NCBI GenBank assembly: GCA_905331475.1
Contig: CAJNYU010001291.1
Coordinates: 186,001-250,000 of the forward strand
Length of the DNA stretch: 64,000 nucleotides
DNA from: Rotaria socialis
Lineage: Eukaryota; Rotifera; Eurotatoria; Philodinida; Philodinidae
Direction of reading: 5' to 3'
Part shown: one piece after another, positions 46,758 through 60,835 of the stretch
Layout of the letters: the number at the start of each line of letters is the position of its first letter
How positions within the stretch are numbered: the first letter of the stretch is position 1
Made by a program: the position numbers and the translations under genes
The notes under the pieces: model-generated
Database searches by the model: none
Seen by the model: the letters and a program-made list of their open reading frames with translations, nothing else
Told to the model about the DNA's origin: nothing

Positions 46758-47137
46758 GTATAAAAATAAAACCTAGCGATTAAAAAGATTTAGAAAAAAA
46801 AATGTTAATTATAGTATATGAACGAACTAATTAGTTATTTTCGATTTATAGACCAATCACCAATGATTAGAAAAATTTTGAGCATTTTAAAAATTTTATG
46901 ATGAATAATCAAGAACTAGTTAGTTAGCTATCTATCTAACCGTTTCTTAAATGTGAACAATGGATGAATTGCTTATAACTGGATGGCGACGACGAGTGGG
47001 TATTGTTAAAAATGGTTGCGTTGCTGGTAAATCTGTTAAAGGATCGAATGAAGCTCGTTCATAACGAGGTTGTTGAGTACTACTAGATGCTGATCGTTGT
47101 GGAGAATGATAAGTTTTATAATAAATTTGTTGATATG

Positions 47138-47176
<39 letters not shown>

Positions 47177-50100
47177 CCAGTTTCGTTGTTGGACGAAAAT
47201 TAGGATCAAGAAGTTCTTCAAGCGAAACCTCATCAGCATTGAAGACAAATGTCTGACAATGTCTATTATTCTCAATAGGTTTCGAAGGTTTTTGCTGACT
47301 ATTATGTCTTGTCATTTTCATCGGTGAACCAGGGCATGAATGTATCTGATACTGATCTATCTGGATGAGAGAAAATTATGTGTTTAACTATATGTTTTAT
47401 GTATAAAAATTATTTTGGTCTGTTTTTTTATCAATGTTGATATAATAATAATAATAATAACGACATTCAACTGAACAAAAAATGTCTTACCAATTTTCGT
47501 GTTTTTTGTGTATTACGAAATTCAATCCAATCGCTTTCAAAAGTCGATTGAAGTTCTTGTAATTTACGTGTTTCGAATTCGACACATTGTTCTAATTTTT
47601 GTCTCTAAATAGTCGAGAATTATTTAAAATAAGCCGGAATAATTAAATTGTTTGTCTTACTTGAACAAGTAATAGCTCGTTTTTTGTAGTTTGTTGTTTA
47701 TTCTGAAGATTTTGTATTAATCGACGATGTTTTTCTTTTAAGCGTTCTTCGTGAGTACGACGTCTTTCATTTTCATCATTTTCAAACTACAAGAAAGCAA
47801 CAAATAGAAAAGTAGAACCTCTCGAACATGAGTCAAATGACTGATTTTCATCTCGTGCCACATTAAACAGCTTTTCTGTGACATACTAAAAGCAATTAAC
47901 ATTTGCACATGAAAGTAAAAAGGTTCTTTTAACCAGCACTAATAAACTAATAAGGAATCCTAATTAGAAATATTATCAATTAGTGGGTCTTTTTCTTAAA
48001 AATATCTAGAGTCAGGGCTTTTCTTTATCATGCAACATCATAAATTATGAAATGTACGTTTATTTTTGCTGTCAGCTTGAAGTCATGTGCACTTGAGAAC
48101 GTTATTAAAAATCAAATAGATTGATAAAAGCATAAAATACTTATAAAGATCGCTTGCCAAACTGAAATAAAACAACTAAAAATCTATAATTATGGTTCAA
48201 TGTCGTAGATAGTTACACATAAAAAACAAATTTTACAAATAATCTCAAAGATAATACTGATCATATTGCAGCATTGTTCGGAAAAGGAGAAAAAGAATCA
48301 GAATCTATTTTTGACTGAGTCTTCTATCCATACCTCCATAGATGAACTATATGAAGTAGAGTTTTAAGAATCTAAGTAAGCGTCGTAATTTTCAGATCTC
48401 CGAATAATATGTGAGAAATTAATTTTTATAAATACTATATTGAAGAGCACGAAGTTTTGAATGAAATTAATGATTTTCGTATTTCCTTGAGGCTTCTAGT
48501 AAAAAAAAACTAATGTATTATAGGGAAAAAGTGAGCAAACTTTCAGCAATGTTATAGTTAGTTTCATTTTTTCCTGATTTGTGGTTAACTTGTGACATTT
48601 TATGACACTCGTTGATGCTCTTTAAGACAGTAGTTATAAAAAGCAAATTTTCGTGTAGTCTTCCACTATCTCAAAAAATTAAGCTCTATTAGCACTTAAA
48701 AAACCTTCCCTACAGACATGATACATATAAAATTCGGGTAGATAACATAATATAGATCGAGATCATGCTTGACTAACTAAATGGACTATGTAGATTTTAG
48801 CACATGTTCAAGAATATACAAGAAAAGTAAAAAGTATGTTGCTCTCGTACTTATAACTGATACAGCAGACTGGGTTTACAATAAACAATTAGCAATGATA
48901 ATTCAAAAAGGAATGATTTATTCGCTATTTCAGACACAAAGTATTCAGAATAATTTTTTAACTTCTTTTATGACTTTTGAACAAATTTAATGCTCTATGC
49001 TTTTGTGGAATAGAGGAAATTACTAACAGACGTATTTGACAAATAAGAAGTAAAAGAACCATTTGTAGATCAATGTGATGAAAAACTGTAAAATAATGAG
49101 CGTTTTATATTTGCGGAGCACATTTCAAATAGAATTCTATAAAAAGAAAAAATTGATCGAAAGACAGTAAATATAAAATCTCTTAACATCATTCAAATTA
49201 GAATGAAATCATATTTCTTTGAAAGCTAATATTTATCTTACTTTATTGATCAATCATTAACAAAGTTTGATCTTTGCCTATAGAAATACTCAGAGGACAT
49301 ATATTTGCTAAGTATCATAAAAGTAAAGGGCACTTTTATAGAAAATCCCCAGATAATATTTTAGTAATTTAATATAATCTCGTAATTGTTCATCTTAAAT
49401 ATTATCTCAAATACAATAATAATAAAAGAAAGGAGCAGAAGAATATATTAATCTATTCATAGCAATTAATTCGTCAGTATGAAGGAACTAAATGTAATCA
49501 GAGTACGAATATGAATCAAGCTATTTAGAATACTAAAATTTGCAATCAACTCTTTTAATCTGAATAAATTTCTATTCAGAAACCTAACGATGTCTAAAAG
49601 ATATGCTGCTTTTTAAATATGACAGAAAATTAGAATCGAGTGTCAAAACGTTAATGAAATTCAAGTATTTTGTTTCTCGTTTTTCTTTCTCCCAGAAGAA
49701 TTTCATTCGTGATAGCTAATTTCCTTCTGCAATTCTACCTTCTTAAGTAAATTTTTTTCTTCATCCAATGGTGTTTTATTAATAATTAATTGTTGTCGAA
49801 ATTGTTTATTTCGTGTTTTTTGCATTTTTTTCCATGTTCTAGGCCATTCACGTCTATCCTCATTTAGACGTGATTCAAGTGTATCACGTTCAAAACGTAT
49901 TTGTTCGTCTAATTGCTGTAATTCTTTTTCGGATTGTTGTGCTAACATCGTACGAAATAATGAATAAAACGACTTAGTTTGTTTACGTAATAGATCATAA
50001 CGTGAACGTAATTCATGTTCATCGATTTCCCACAATGCTTGTTCTTTTGTTTTCAGTAAATTTTGTTTTTCAACAAGAAACTGTCTTTCTAAAACTTGTA

Positions 50101-53100
50101 TACGTTGTTTATGATAATTTTCAATTGTTTTCAATTGACTGTCAACGGTTAATTGTTGATTTTCAATAAATTGCTTTTCGCGTGTATATGATTCGTTTTC
50201 TTTTTCTAGTAAATGCCGTTTTAATTGTTCTTTACGATCTTTCATTGATTGTGTACCTAAAAAGAATCATAAATATTGAATACGCAAGGAAAATTTCATT
50301 TACCATTATTATTATTTGCAAGCATGGCACTGTTTATATTATTATAAGGCGATTCAAATTCACGTTTTATTTGTTTATATTGTTCACGAATTTGTTCGCG
50401 AAATATTTTTAATTCTTTCTCTTGATCTAAACAAAATTTCTTAGAAGAATACAAAAATACAGTAGAAATAAAAGTGAAACAAACCAATTTTAATTATTTT
50501 CATCTTTTTATTATATTCATTTGTTAATAAAACACTTTCACGTTCGATTTCAATTTTTTGTTTTTGTTCCATTGTTTGTAATTCGAAATCAAATTTTTTA
50601 ACTAATTCATCACGTTTACGACGAAATTCTTGTCGCTGTTCATCAATTTCGAATTCATGACGATTTAATAATTGTTGACGACGTTTTTCTTCAAGATGAT
50701 ATAAACGACGAAATTCACGATGCGCTTCTTTTCTAAGAAGAATAACAGAATATAAATCATCGAATTTCACAGTCATTTTATCTAATTCATCGATTCTTTT
50801 TCAGCTATCAAATTTCTATTGTTGCTTTATGTTCAGTTCGAATATGGATATTGTAAGCTGGATTTGTATGGAAATATATTATTTCACTATAACACTACTT
50901 TTCAACATTCAGTAGAACACATAATAATGTGCAATATTGTTCATTCATATAAGCTTATTAGATTCCGTAGCTCTTAGTTTTCTCTCTTTGTCTCTTTATT
51001 TAGATTTCTTTAAGTACTCGAAAGTGGTATCGGGTTATGTATTGTCCATGATTGTGATGAAATCTAATGAAACTATGATGCTAATCACGATGAGTTATGC
51101 ATAGTTTCTAGGAGAAATTAATGTATTTCATCATAGATCTATAGAAAATTATTCAATATATTAATGAAAATAAGAAAATTGTTTTAGGTTCCTCGTAGTT
51201 CCTTTTCATCCTGAGTTTGAGGAAATGTCTCAAGAATAAATGCAGTTATTCGATTACTATTGCTAATCTGATGGCAATGAATAGATAGTTTATCTCACAG
51301 TCGTAGGCTTTTCAATCATGTAAAACATGAATAAACGCAACAATTCAATGAAATATTCGAAGCAAATGAAACATAATTCAATAATAAAATATATTTTAAT
51401 AAACAATTATTTAGAGAATAAAAGTAATTTGTCTAAATAAAACTTTAAAAACAAAGAAACCACAAAGGAATTCGTTTTGAATTGAAAACACCAAATATTA
51501 TAACATAAATTCTATTGTAAATATGAGACTTGCGAGTTTTTTTTCCCGATTTTCTTAGAGACTTTCCACACTGAATAGGATCTATTGATTGCAATTATGT
51601 GAAGCAAGAGAAAAAATGACATTTACTTTTAGTTTCCTATCACAGAAAGACACGAACGCCCGTACACGTATAATATAAAAAGATATTTTTCTCTCCGTCT
51701 AGAAAATTGCGCAAGAAAAATATGAAGCTTCTAATTAAATGAGCTATGCACATTTTCAAATTTCTGTGTCGATTCTTTTAGATTGCGCTGAATCGGAAAG
51801 GAGACTATCGGCAAATATTGAAAAATCGTACGTTACACGATATTGATATAACAATCTCGTAAAAGACAACTTCATTTTTATGTCTAATGAAAATAAATAA
51901 AATATTTTGATATATATCCAAAACTGACTTGAGTTCGTAAGAGATTTTTCAAAATTAGCCAATAAAAAACATGATGAAATTTATCAAGATTGAGTATTCA
52001 TTTAATATTCTATGTGATTCGAAAATATCCTCAAATATGTCGTCTGATAAAATAATAACATATTTGTGATATCTTAACGTACCGTTCAGATAGTCGTGAT
52101 TGATAATCATTATGTGGTTCAACGATTTTAGTTGTCACAATTTCTTCTTCTTTACCATCTGGTCCAACGAATCTTCGTGTTGTCCGAATTGTTCGACGAC
52201 GTGTTGCTCTTGTCTTTAACAAAAAAAAGAACAAAGTTTTCTTTTGAAATTAAATAATACTAGTGAAAATTGTTACCGTTAAATAATTTGCTGCTGGCTC
52301 TGTTGGTAACGGTACAACATTACTTTGATTTGAACTATTTGTACTAAGGACTGAATCATGATTTGTTGATCCATTAACATGGATAACAGTTTGATGTACA
52401 CGTGTATAATAACTATCAAGATCACCATTTGCAGTACCATTGTTATAGGCAATCTGTGGTACTAAATGTGATTTATCTTGATTGAAATTATAAACTTGAT
52501 TAAATTCATTTGTATATGGTTGATTAGTGTTTTGATTGTCATTATCATCATCATTTGTTAAATCAGTTATAACAGCAAGTATAACTTCTGGAATAGATGG
52601 TTTTTCAAAATCGGATTGTATAACTTCTTCTATTAAATCATTAATATATGATTCGTAGATACTATTGAATTCTTTGCCAGCTAAATCTTCCATTTCAAGA
52701 CGACCTATTTCAATATTAGCACCGATACGAACATTAGATGCATTAGGTATAGTTGGTGGTGGACAGAATATCGATGATGGGAAGACTTTATTAATTACTG
52801 ATTTTGTTTTTTCTGGTGATGGAGATTTTTTTTGAGTGAATGTGCCTGGTGGCGTAGATTTTTTTATATGTCCATTGATGATGGGTGGTGGAGGAGGAGA
52901 TGGTGTAAGACGTTTAACTGTTAATTTAGGTGATGGTGCAGGTTTTACATTTGCTGTTGATTCTTTTGGTTCCGATGCAGCTCGAGATTTTGCAGATGGG
53001 AATTGTGTAGTAATTACTACTGGATTAATGTTACTGTTCGAAGTAAATGTTGGTATTGATGGTGGTTTTGGAATTTTATTTGACGACGATTTTATTGATG

Positions 53101-55865
53101 ATGTTGATGTTGGTACTGTTGGTGGCTTAATTGTTACACTAGAAAAATAAGAACAGAATTTTATTTTGCAATTCTTATTGACGTATTTTTTTGTTGAAAA
53201 AAAAAACATTATTTTTGTGAGATTCTAGTGAGTTTTTGCCTATGCATTTTTCAAGCATGAAAGAATGTTTTATTATTTTAAAGAGAAAAAGAATGCTGCA
53301 TTGTTTTATTTCAATCGTAGTATTTCTGTCAATAAGAAAAAAATTTCTCATTAATTTTCAATTCAATGATTATTTAAAAAAGCAATTTAAGCAAACATAT
53401 GGATTACTCGAAGCACTTTTTATATAAACATGTTACACAACAAGTAGTAGTTCTTAGACGTAATTAAGCAATCATATTGCAACCTATTTGAAGTTTAGAT
53501 TTTAACAAGTCGTAATTCTTAGCGATTCTATTCCAAACGAAGAACTTACTTATTCGATTCTTTTGCTCTCTTATGATCGTCTTTTAACATTACTGTCGGC
53601 TGTGGAGGTGGCGGTGGCGGTGGTGGTGGTGGCATTGCTTCGTCACTTGATAAACGTCGAATTTGTTTAAGTATAATATTGGTTTCTGTTTGATTATTAT
53701 CTTGATTTGTTTGGTTATCATCGTTAATTGTTGCAACATCACCACCAGCCACTGATGAATGATCATCATCATCTTCGTCGTCATCCGATAAAGTACCATT
53801 TGGTGGAGCAGTATATTTTTTAAGCTCTTCTTCTGTAATTGAACCTTTTGAAAGACGATGTTCGCTTTTTAAATCATTTTTTGACTAAAAAATTAAACAA
53901 GTAATTAAATAAAAGAGAAATTATAAGATATTCTTCTTACTTGTGATGGAGGAACAATAATTTCTTCTTCAACAACTTCAACAACAGGTGTAGCTTTGAA
54001 TTCTTCAAGTAAATAGAGTATGGATGAGTGAAGTGATTTAGCATTTAACATGAATGGATGCTGTTTTAGTTCGTGACATGTTGAACGTTCTGTTGGATTA
54101 CGCTTCAAGCAACATGATAATATATTAGAAAATTCGGGACTCCATCGACGAATATCTTTCAATGTTGGTGGTACAGCTTGTCGAATTTTTGCCCCAACAC
54201 GTTCAGCACGCATTTCATGATATGGTGGATCCATTTCAGCCATTTCAATTAAAGTTATACCAAACGACCATATATCCACATGATAATCATATGTATTATC
54301 GGTACTAGCTTCACAAAAGAACACTTCAGGTGCCATCCTAAAAATGACGAAATTTAATTAAACAACAGAACCGTAGAAAAAACATCATGGGAAAAAACGA
54401 TATTTGTGAAAAATAATTATGATAATTACAGAATATTAGACTGTTTTTAGTTTAATATAAATAAAGCACTCAGGAATCTCCTTAGGCCTATGCTTTCATT
54501 CTCTAGATAATCCTTTGGCTAGATTTATTAATTGATGCTCATAGTGTTTTGATTTAATAATGTCAAACGTTGCTAATTTTCATATTAATATATATATATA
54601 TATATATAGATCCGCCCTAATCACAGTAGAGAATTAGCTTATATTTTTCTACATTTACTAATTAAAATTCAATACTGATTAATGGGTTATTGAATTTACA
54701 TGAATAAGCAATCCTCACTAATGTTTTATAATTAGACTTTGACATTACAATAGAATATTCTATAAAGATTCATGCTTATGATTTTAAAAGGTGTTCTCCA
54801 TTCATATTAACGAACAAATGAAGATCGACGTGTTTAGTGAATGATACTTATATTCACAATATTATCAGGCAATAGACTTGAAACTCAAAAACATCGATTT
54901 ATTTTATAATATACTGAATAGAATCATAATTTTATTATAGTAAATATTTCATATATGATACTAAAAAAAAAGAATCAGAATAGAATAATCCTACATTAAT
55001 ATTTTTTTCTAATCCGACGGAATTCCTGTATACGATGTGAAATTATGTTTATAGCGTCGATAATGTGCTGCCAATGAAAAGAGGTAAGATTTTCGAAAAA
55101 CAAAAACAAGACTTGTGTAATAATGATAAGATTTGTTTTTGTTAACAAACTTTTTAAAATTTGAATCACGTGAAACTTGAATTTTATGGAGAGTATATTC
55201 AATAAAGAAATATATATATATAAATATAGAAATTCATTTTTTTCATACCAATAAACAGTTCCAATATATTCATTTCTTTTTTGATCTTGATATGAATTTT
55301 TTGCCGAAACTCCAAAGTCAGCTAATTTAACTTGTCCAGTTTGTGTTAATAGTATATTACTTGCTTTAACATCACGATGTATAACAAATTGGTGTGTATG
55401 TAAATAATCTAGCGCTTCTAATATTTCATATCCAATAAAGCATACTTGTTTTTCATCTAAACCATGTTCAAGTGTTGTCATTATATTATCGACAGCACCG
55501 TATGTACAATATTCAAGAAAAATATATAATTTTTTTTCATAGTAATAAGAATCATAAAATCCAATGATATTTTGATGATTACATTCTGATAAAATATCTA
55601 TTTCAATTGTATGTTCAGGTAATTCATCATCAGTACAATCTTCAATAATTTTAGCTGCAGCATGTTCTTTTCTTTGTTCATTAAATGCTTGATAGACTTT
55701 TCCAAATGCACCATCACCTAATTCTTTGATTAATTTCCATTCGATTAATGGTGATTGTTCTTTATATAGATGTCCTTTTTTAAATAAATTATCACTCGAA
55801 TTTTTCGAATGATAACTATCATCCCCAATCGGTGTACTAAAGATATTTTTCAGTCGTTTCAACAT
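46021..55865 (-). CDS. SLK: Ste20-like serine/threonine kinase of the SLK/STK10 (LOK) family
   Basis: GCK-V kinases phosphorylate ERM proteins and control the cortex, adhesion and microtubule anchoring (family knowledge). Main coding exons, boundaries approximate after the first four: 55249-55865, 53941-54337, 53550-53884, 52277-53138, 52083-52213, 50485-50732, 50304-50427, 49739-50257, 47661-47787, 47492-47605, 46947-47361. Kinase domain: ELGDGAFGKVYQAF, AAAKII (catalytic Lys), VIHRDVKASNILL, DFGVSAKNS, GTVYW/MAPEVFFCE split by a 0.9 kb intron, DYHVDIWSFGITLIEMAEMD. A disordered Pro/Ser/Asn-rich middle includes a ten-proline run. The tail starts at RRFVGPDGKEEEIVTTKIVE, matching SLK, and continues as the long Arg/Glu/Gln coiled coil of the PKD/PKK domain (EAHREFRRLYHLEEKRRQQL to ENDENERRRTHEERLKEKHR). 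HRDVKASN replaces the usual HRDLKAGN. Two further 3' exons (46480-46707, 46021-46113) probably belong to this locus. Start at 55865 gives a short N-extension before the kinase. Confidence 0.92.
46480..46707 (-). other. Possible alternative terminal exon of the SLK locus
   Basis: After an acceptor AG at 46708-46709 an open frame of 75 codons runs QPYITLPFSSATLLRTQFSP ... GGYRLQSWHSWPGVALADDE to TGA at 46480-46482, with AATAAA immediately after it. Its composition is protein-like and no ATG lies near its start, so it is an internal or terminal exon. It can join in phase 0 to a weak donor (CCA|GTTATAAG) inside the preceding SLK exon, after PTRRRHP. It is not recognisable by domain. Confidence 0.45.
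46724..46760. repeat. (TA)n microsatellite in 3' intron of SLK
   Basis: A run of about 12 TA units followed by tgtatatatatgta, in the intron before the candidate alternative terminal exons. Confidence 0.8.
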
Positions 55866-58168
55866 TAATGCATTTCAATCATTATGTTTTATTTCATCTA
55901 TTTCAAATAAAGAAAAAAGAAGAATATTACTCTAAAAAAGAATAATAAATGTAAAGGCACGTACAGAATTTATTTTTATTTCTCAAATCTATCGACAAGA
56001 TTAACATTTGATTAGAACAAAAACAACAACGCAATGAAATCGCTTTATTTACTTTCGATTTTTGTACATTTTATTACCTTTCCTCCTTACTTTCGTTCTG
56101 ATTTTCGATACAATGTTTTTGTATTAGGAGCTATGTACAATGCTTTTATAAGCATTGATGGTCACGATTTTGTTTTTCAATCGTTATGATAGATGGCGAG
56201 AATTATGAATGAATTTTGAAAGAAAAATATTTCTTTTTTCGCTTTTCTATGAATAAACAAAAAACAAATCTATGAATAATCGACGAGTGAATAAAGACTA
56301 GATGCTGAATATAGAGTAATATAAAAAGGTTTCTGATTCATAATGTAAAGAGGGCGCTGGGATTTCGGATTAAATGAGATTACATTGAATTGTGTTAGTC
56401 AGTAGAGAATAACAGGATAAATTTAACAAAAACACAAACTTTCAAATGTTAATAACAAAATAAAATGCAATAATCTGTTGTTGTACTGTCAGATGAACTT
56501 TCATGAATATGATTTAGTATTGTTTGTTCTAATAAATCTTTGATAATGTAATAGAATTGTAAAGAAATTATTTAATTTAATTAGAAAATTATCTTTAATA
56601 TTTTGTCGTGATATATTTATTGTTAATAGTAGACGTTTGATCAAATTTATTGGGTGTTATTTAGTTTGTAAAAATTGCTTTATTGGATAATTCATTCTTC
56701 ATAGTAATCTATCGAGACTATTCATACGATTGTTAAACAAACAAGTTCAATTATGAACTATATAATCGATTTTATTATTGAGAAGTAAGATTCTCCGATT
56801 GCATTGTATTCAAAGAATATTATTATATTACTGTCAAAAACTATTTATATAATATTTATCATTTAATCTTCATGAGTCCCAAAACACATACATAAAATAT
56901 GATTAATGCTTCACTTGATTTCTGTGTGATCATTTCTGTTTTTCTCTTAATATTTACTTTGCAATAAGAATCATTTATTTTTAGAATGCAAATTAACTTT
57001 CCGTTGAAGATCAAGCTCTTTACTAGTATCTCAATAATTCATTGGTTATATATATATATATGTATATTCTTTGTATCAACTGATATAAGTTTTTCTTTCT
57101 TATCCAGTATGGCTTTTCTTCACTAACTCATTACATCATTGGTATCATTAACATAGTTGACCTCTAAGGATAATGTGATTGTTTAATATACCATTATTAG
57201 AGAACGATGTTTGATAAAGAACAAATTCTAGCTAAATATTTGCCTATTTTCTTTAGTTTTAAAGTAGATTTATATAGATCTTTTTTATGTTAAGTATGAT
57301 GAAGAGATTTTTCATCGGTTGAAACATGCAAATAGCCATGCAAATGGAATTAAAAGTCTAATTGTTGACCACAAAAGAAGCGCAACTAGTCACACAATGA
57401 CGATAAGGATATTCATTCTATATTTTCGCATTGAAGCACACAAAGGAAATGAGTATTTCTTTCTATTAAACGTAAAATCATGTGTGTCATTGAAAGTATG
57501 AATAGAATATATCTGCAGATATCAACTTATCTATCTATTTCTATAAATAAATAAATAAATATATTTATATTTATACTAATATTCGACCTTACGCCCATTC
57601 ATAGCAATATCAATTAAAATTTTCTTGAAAGAGACAACTGTATTTTGATTATATTTGGTAATAATTTTCTTTATTGTGCATGCCTTTTTTTATCAATAAT
57701 TAAATCAATCTATAGGTTTCTCATTGTATTATTTAGAGGGGAAGCGAGAAATCTCTCTACGAAATATATATTATTTTTATTTAATATACTGAGTACCTTG
57801 ATTTTGACCTAGCTCATAAGATTTTCATCAAGCCGAATATATTTAATGTCAAAGGAAATGTCTTGTCACATGAAAGGAAATAGAATTTATATTCATGAAA
57901 AATTTGGAATTGACTGGGTGACGTGATTATTTCCAAGGAGAAAAAAAAGATTTTAATTATATTTCCCTATATACATTTGTTTTCTTCTGACACACATATC
58001 CATTTTAATGTGAGTAGAAGCAGATTATCGAGTGTCACTAAACATACATTCAATGACTGTCTTATCTTCGGTATTAACGAAATACAGCAAAATTCTTATG
58101 CATTCTCTAACAAACATCCATAAATGAAACTTGAGAATTGTTAGTTGGTTCCTTAGACTTTGTTGAAG
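55866..58168. other. Upstream region of SLK and intergenic sequence
   Basis: The first several hundred bases upstream of the SLK start codon should include its promoter and 5' UTR. A (TA)n run is at about 57045-57062 and an (aaat)n run near 57545-57565. Frames at 57319-57501 and 57923-58123 have no supporting features. No gene or RNA recognised. Confidence 0.35.
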
Positions 58169-58318
58169 TCACCATTGAATATAGGCTGACAAGATAGAAC
58201 ATGCAATCATACAAAAGAAGACGATCCGCTGATTAGAAAATGTATCTACATAAGAGTATACAAGTGGACTAACAACAATGATTGTACACCACAACAGACG
58301 ACGTTTGTGAGTACCCAT
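58169..58318 (-). CDS. Candidate 49-residue two-span membrane peptide
   Basis: The minus-strand frame starts MGTHKRRLLWCTIIVVSPLV and ends with CMIACSILSAYIQW and TGA. It has a basic N-terminus and two hydrophobic stretches (about residues 9-22 and 32-46) separated by a short polar loop (YVDTFSNQRI). The amino-acid mix is more protein-like than surrounding random frames. It is too short for recognition by family and no exon partner was found, so it may be chance, a relic or a real short gene. Confidence 0.3.
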   Translation of the reverse strand: MGTHKRRLLWCTIIVVSPLVYSYVDTFSNQRIVFFCMIACSILSAYIQW

Positions 58319-60703
58319 TCTCTCGATTTGCCTAAATGGAAACAATCGACTTTTGGCGTTTTTTGTTCTTCCTTCTTTCTCTCTCGTCCTTTATCTTGTT
58401 TAATAAAAATCTATTTGTTAAGATTGTGTGTATTCTGTTGGAACAATCATGCAGTCAATCACATGCACACATAGAGTAATAGCAACAAAAGACAAAGATC
58501 GATCGCTCAAACTCATTTAACGTTCTGTATGTTCAATATACGCTTGTCTTTGCGACACACATAGAAAAATGTCGATCTTTTCCTCTTGCGACTCTATACA
58601 AGCACGATTATTGTTTCTACTAGAATATTGCTGTGGCAAATAGCAACAAGAACTAGAGCGACAGAGAGAACGAGAAAGAGATAGAAAATCCATCCTAATC
58701 CACTTCAAGTACGGAAAACGAGAACGAAAGATGTAGAAAAGCATATGAACCATAAGAAATAGAGAAAGAAAGAAAGAGAGCGCAATTGATCATGTCTGTT
58801 GTTACCACATATTTCTTCTTCTGTCGTATACTGGCAGTTATCGATATGCTCCTATTCATATAATCCTCCTGTGTGTCTTCTTTTCCTAATACCATCAACA
58901 CTCTTGAGTAGTAAGAAAAGAAAGAATAAGAAATAGTTCACACACATACGCATCAATATTCTCGGAGTGGTCATCATAATCAGTTAGTATCTCTTTTAGT
59001 CTGTTGTTTTCGCTTATTTGCTTACCGACAGTGATTATTATGGACAAGCAGTTTACTGTCTGATTTGGTATGTAAATCACTATTGTGAATCATTATCAAG
59101 AAAGTAAAAATAACATTTAGAATATACAGATTTTTTTGTTGTTCTCGATCTTCATTCTCCAGAACTTTTAGATGATCATGATACGATAATAGTTTAGTGA
59201 GTATATATGTATATACTTTGAAAAATAAGAAAGTCTCTTCAGTAAATTAATTGATAATCAATCACTAGAATGTTTATAGGGATGATGAGACGTATCTTTT
59301 TTTAAAAACTATTTGGACTCCATTACGTCTTATTTATCTGTCAAGAGCATATATCATATAATATACATACAGCGAGAGAGAGAGAGAGACAGAGAGAAAT
59401 AAAAAATTACTTCTTATTTTGCTGTCATATGATTTCCATCAGGGATGTATATGTTCATCATCAGTAAATTTTATAGAATCATAATATATAAATTTTAGCG
59501 AATTATTGCATATTTTTATGAAAGTATCAGACGAGTAAAGAATTATAGAAAAGGATACAATAGTAGAAAAAAGAAGAATCGCATATATCATAAAAGTATG
59601 AATAAAAGCGAGAGAGAAAGTAACGTCAAAATGAAGATATAAAAATCTTCATTGAATCAGGTTGGCTAGTTTTCTTTTGTTTACTATTGTATTTATAAAG
59701 GAATATAATTTTTTTTCTTCTACCTACGTTTTTGTCTCAGTCTAACCTAGTTGGTACTTGTCGTAGTATATAAATCGTATCTTAGCGTGATGCTGTTCTC
59801 GAGATAAAGAATGAAAAGATAATAAACAAAAGAGATAAAGAGAAATAAGATAAAATACTGAAAAAAGACAGCAGCAACTATTGTTTTGCACTTTGATGTT
59901 TTATGGGATCCTTATTTTTTCTTAAGTTTTTATTACAAACATTCAAACAAGTAAGTCTTAAAGGAAGCATGTCATTTTATTTTATTAAAGAAAAACAATG
60001 TAGAAATGAAAAAAATACATTGAGCAGAAGATCAGGCTTAATCTGTAAATTGCATCGTTGATCCTAGTTAACAGCTTCTTTAAAAATTTTCAAGCTACTT
60101 TTTTGTTATTCAAATCTATCATATTCGAGACTTGCAGAAGAATATATAAAAGGCAAAGAAAAAAAAGTCGGCTCAAATAAATATAAAGAAAAAACAAATA
60201 AATTAAGACGTTATGTTTTCTCAATCGTTATTATTTTCTTATCAGGAATAATGCATGTTTGCAATTATATAATCATTGTTTTTTCGATAAGGCCGCTTTT
60301 TTTTATTACTAATTTTGTTCCATCGGTGAATAAAAATTTATAGATTTGACATTGAGCTATCCATCAGCAGTAATCTTCTTAAGTACAGTAACCACAATCG
60401 TGGGCAAGCTCATTTAACATTTTAGTGCTTGTTAGCGAGAAATACAACGTGCGTTAGATGCATCTTATAAGCGTGCGAAGACGTAACAAACAACTGCATT
60501 GACGATGAATTATTGAGCGCAAAAACTATCGTACATACTCTCGCTTAAACTGAATGGCTGCTATCATAGATCGGACGACGACGATGACGAACACAGCGAG
60601 GAACTATCACCAATAGGTCAATTCCATTGCAACGAGCATACTAAAGAAATATGTGATGTCGCAATCCTCTTATCTTTTCTTTTTCTTATGTCAGTGATGC
60701 ATC
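58319..60703. other. Non-coding stretch with simple repeats
   Basis: About 2.4 kb. A (GA)n microsatellite is at about 59370-59397. Purine-rich gaaagaaagagag runs occur near 58760-58780. The minus frames at 58517-58753, 58695-58901 and 58895-59080 have unlikely composition and no features. No gene called. Confidence 0.4.
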
Positions 60704-60835
60704 TCATTCCATTCGCACACTGAAGTCAGTTGTAGCTGGCCCAAGGTAATTTTCTTCTGAACTTCTGTCGTCGTTCTCGTTATCGTTAGTTACACTGTCT
60801 TCTGTTGCAACATCAACAGCATCATCATCACTATC
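60704..60835 (-). other. Candidate acidic C-terminal exon of an unidentified gene
   Basis: After an acceptor AG at 60836-60837 (preceded by ttatttt on the minus strand), 43 codons read DSDDDAVDVATEDSVTNDNE then NDDRSSEENYLGPATTDFSV and RME to a stop at 60704-60706. Strong Asp/Glu/Ser bias with a less biased YLGPATTDFSVRME end is typical of a disordered acidic C-terminus. No upstream exon with a matching donor was identified in the next 2 kb, so the gene, if real, has a long intron or has lost its 5' part. Confidence 0.35.

Noticed and set aside
47139..47177. (GTT/CAA)n run as a microsatellite
   Set aside because: It is a polyglutamine-coding tract (about 12 Gln) within an SLK exon, so it is described as part of the gene rather than as a separate repeat.
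52836..53150. 104-codon plus-strand Gly/Asp-rich frame
   Set aside because: Antisense shadow of the Pro/Ser/Thr-rich linker exon of the SLK gene.
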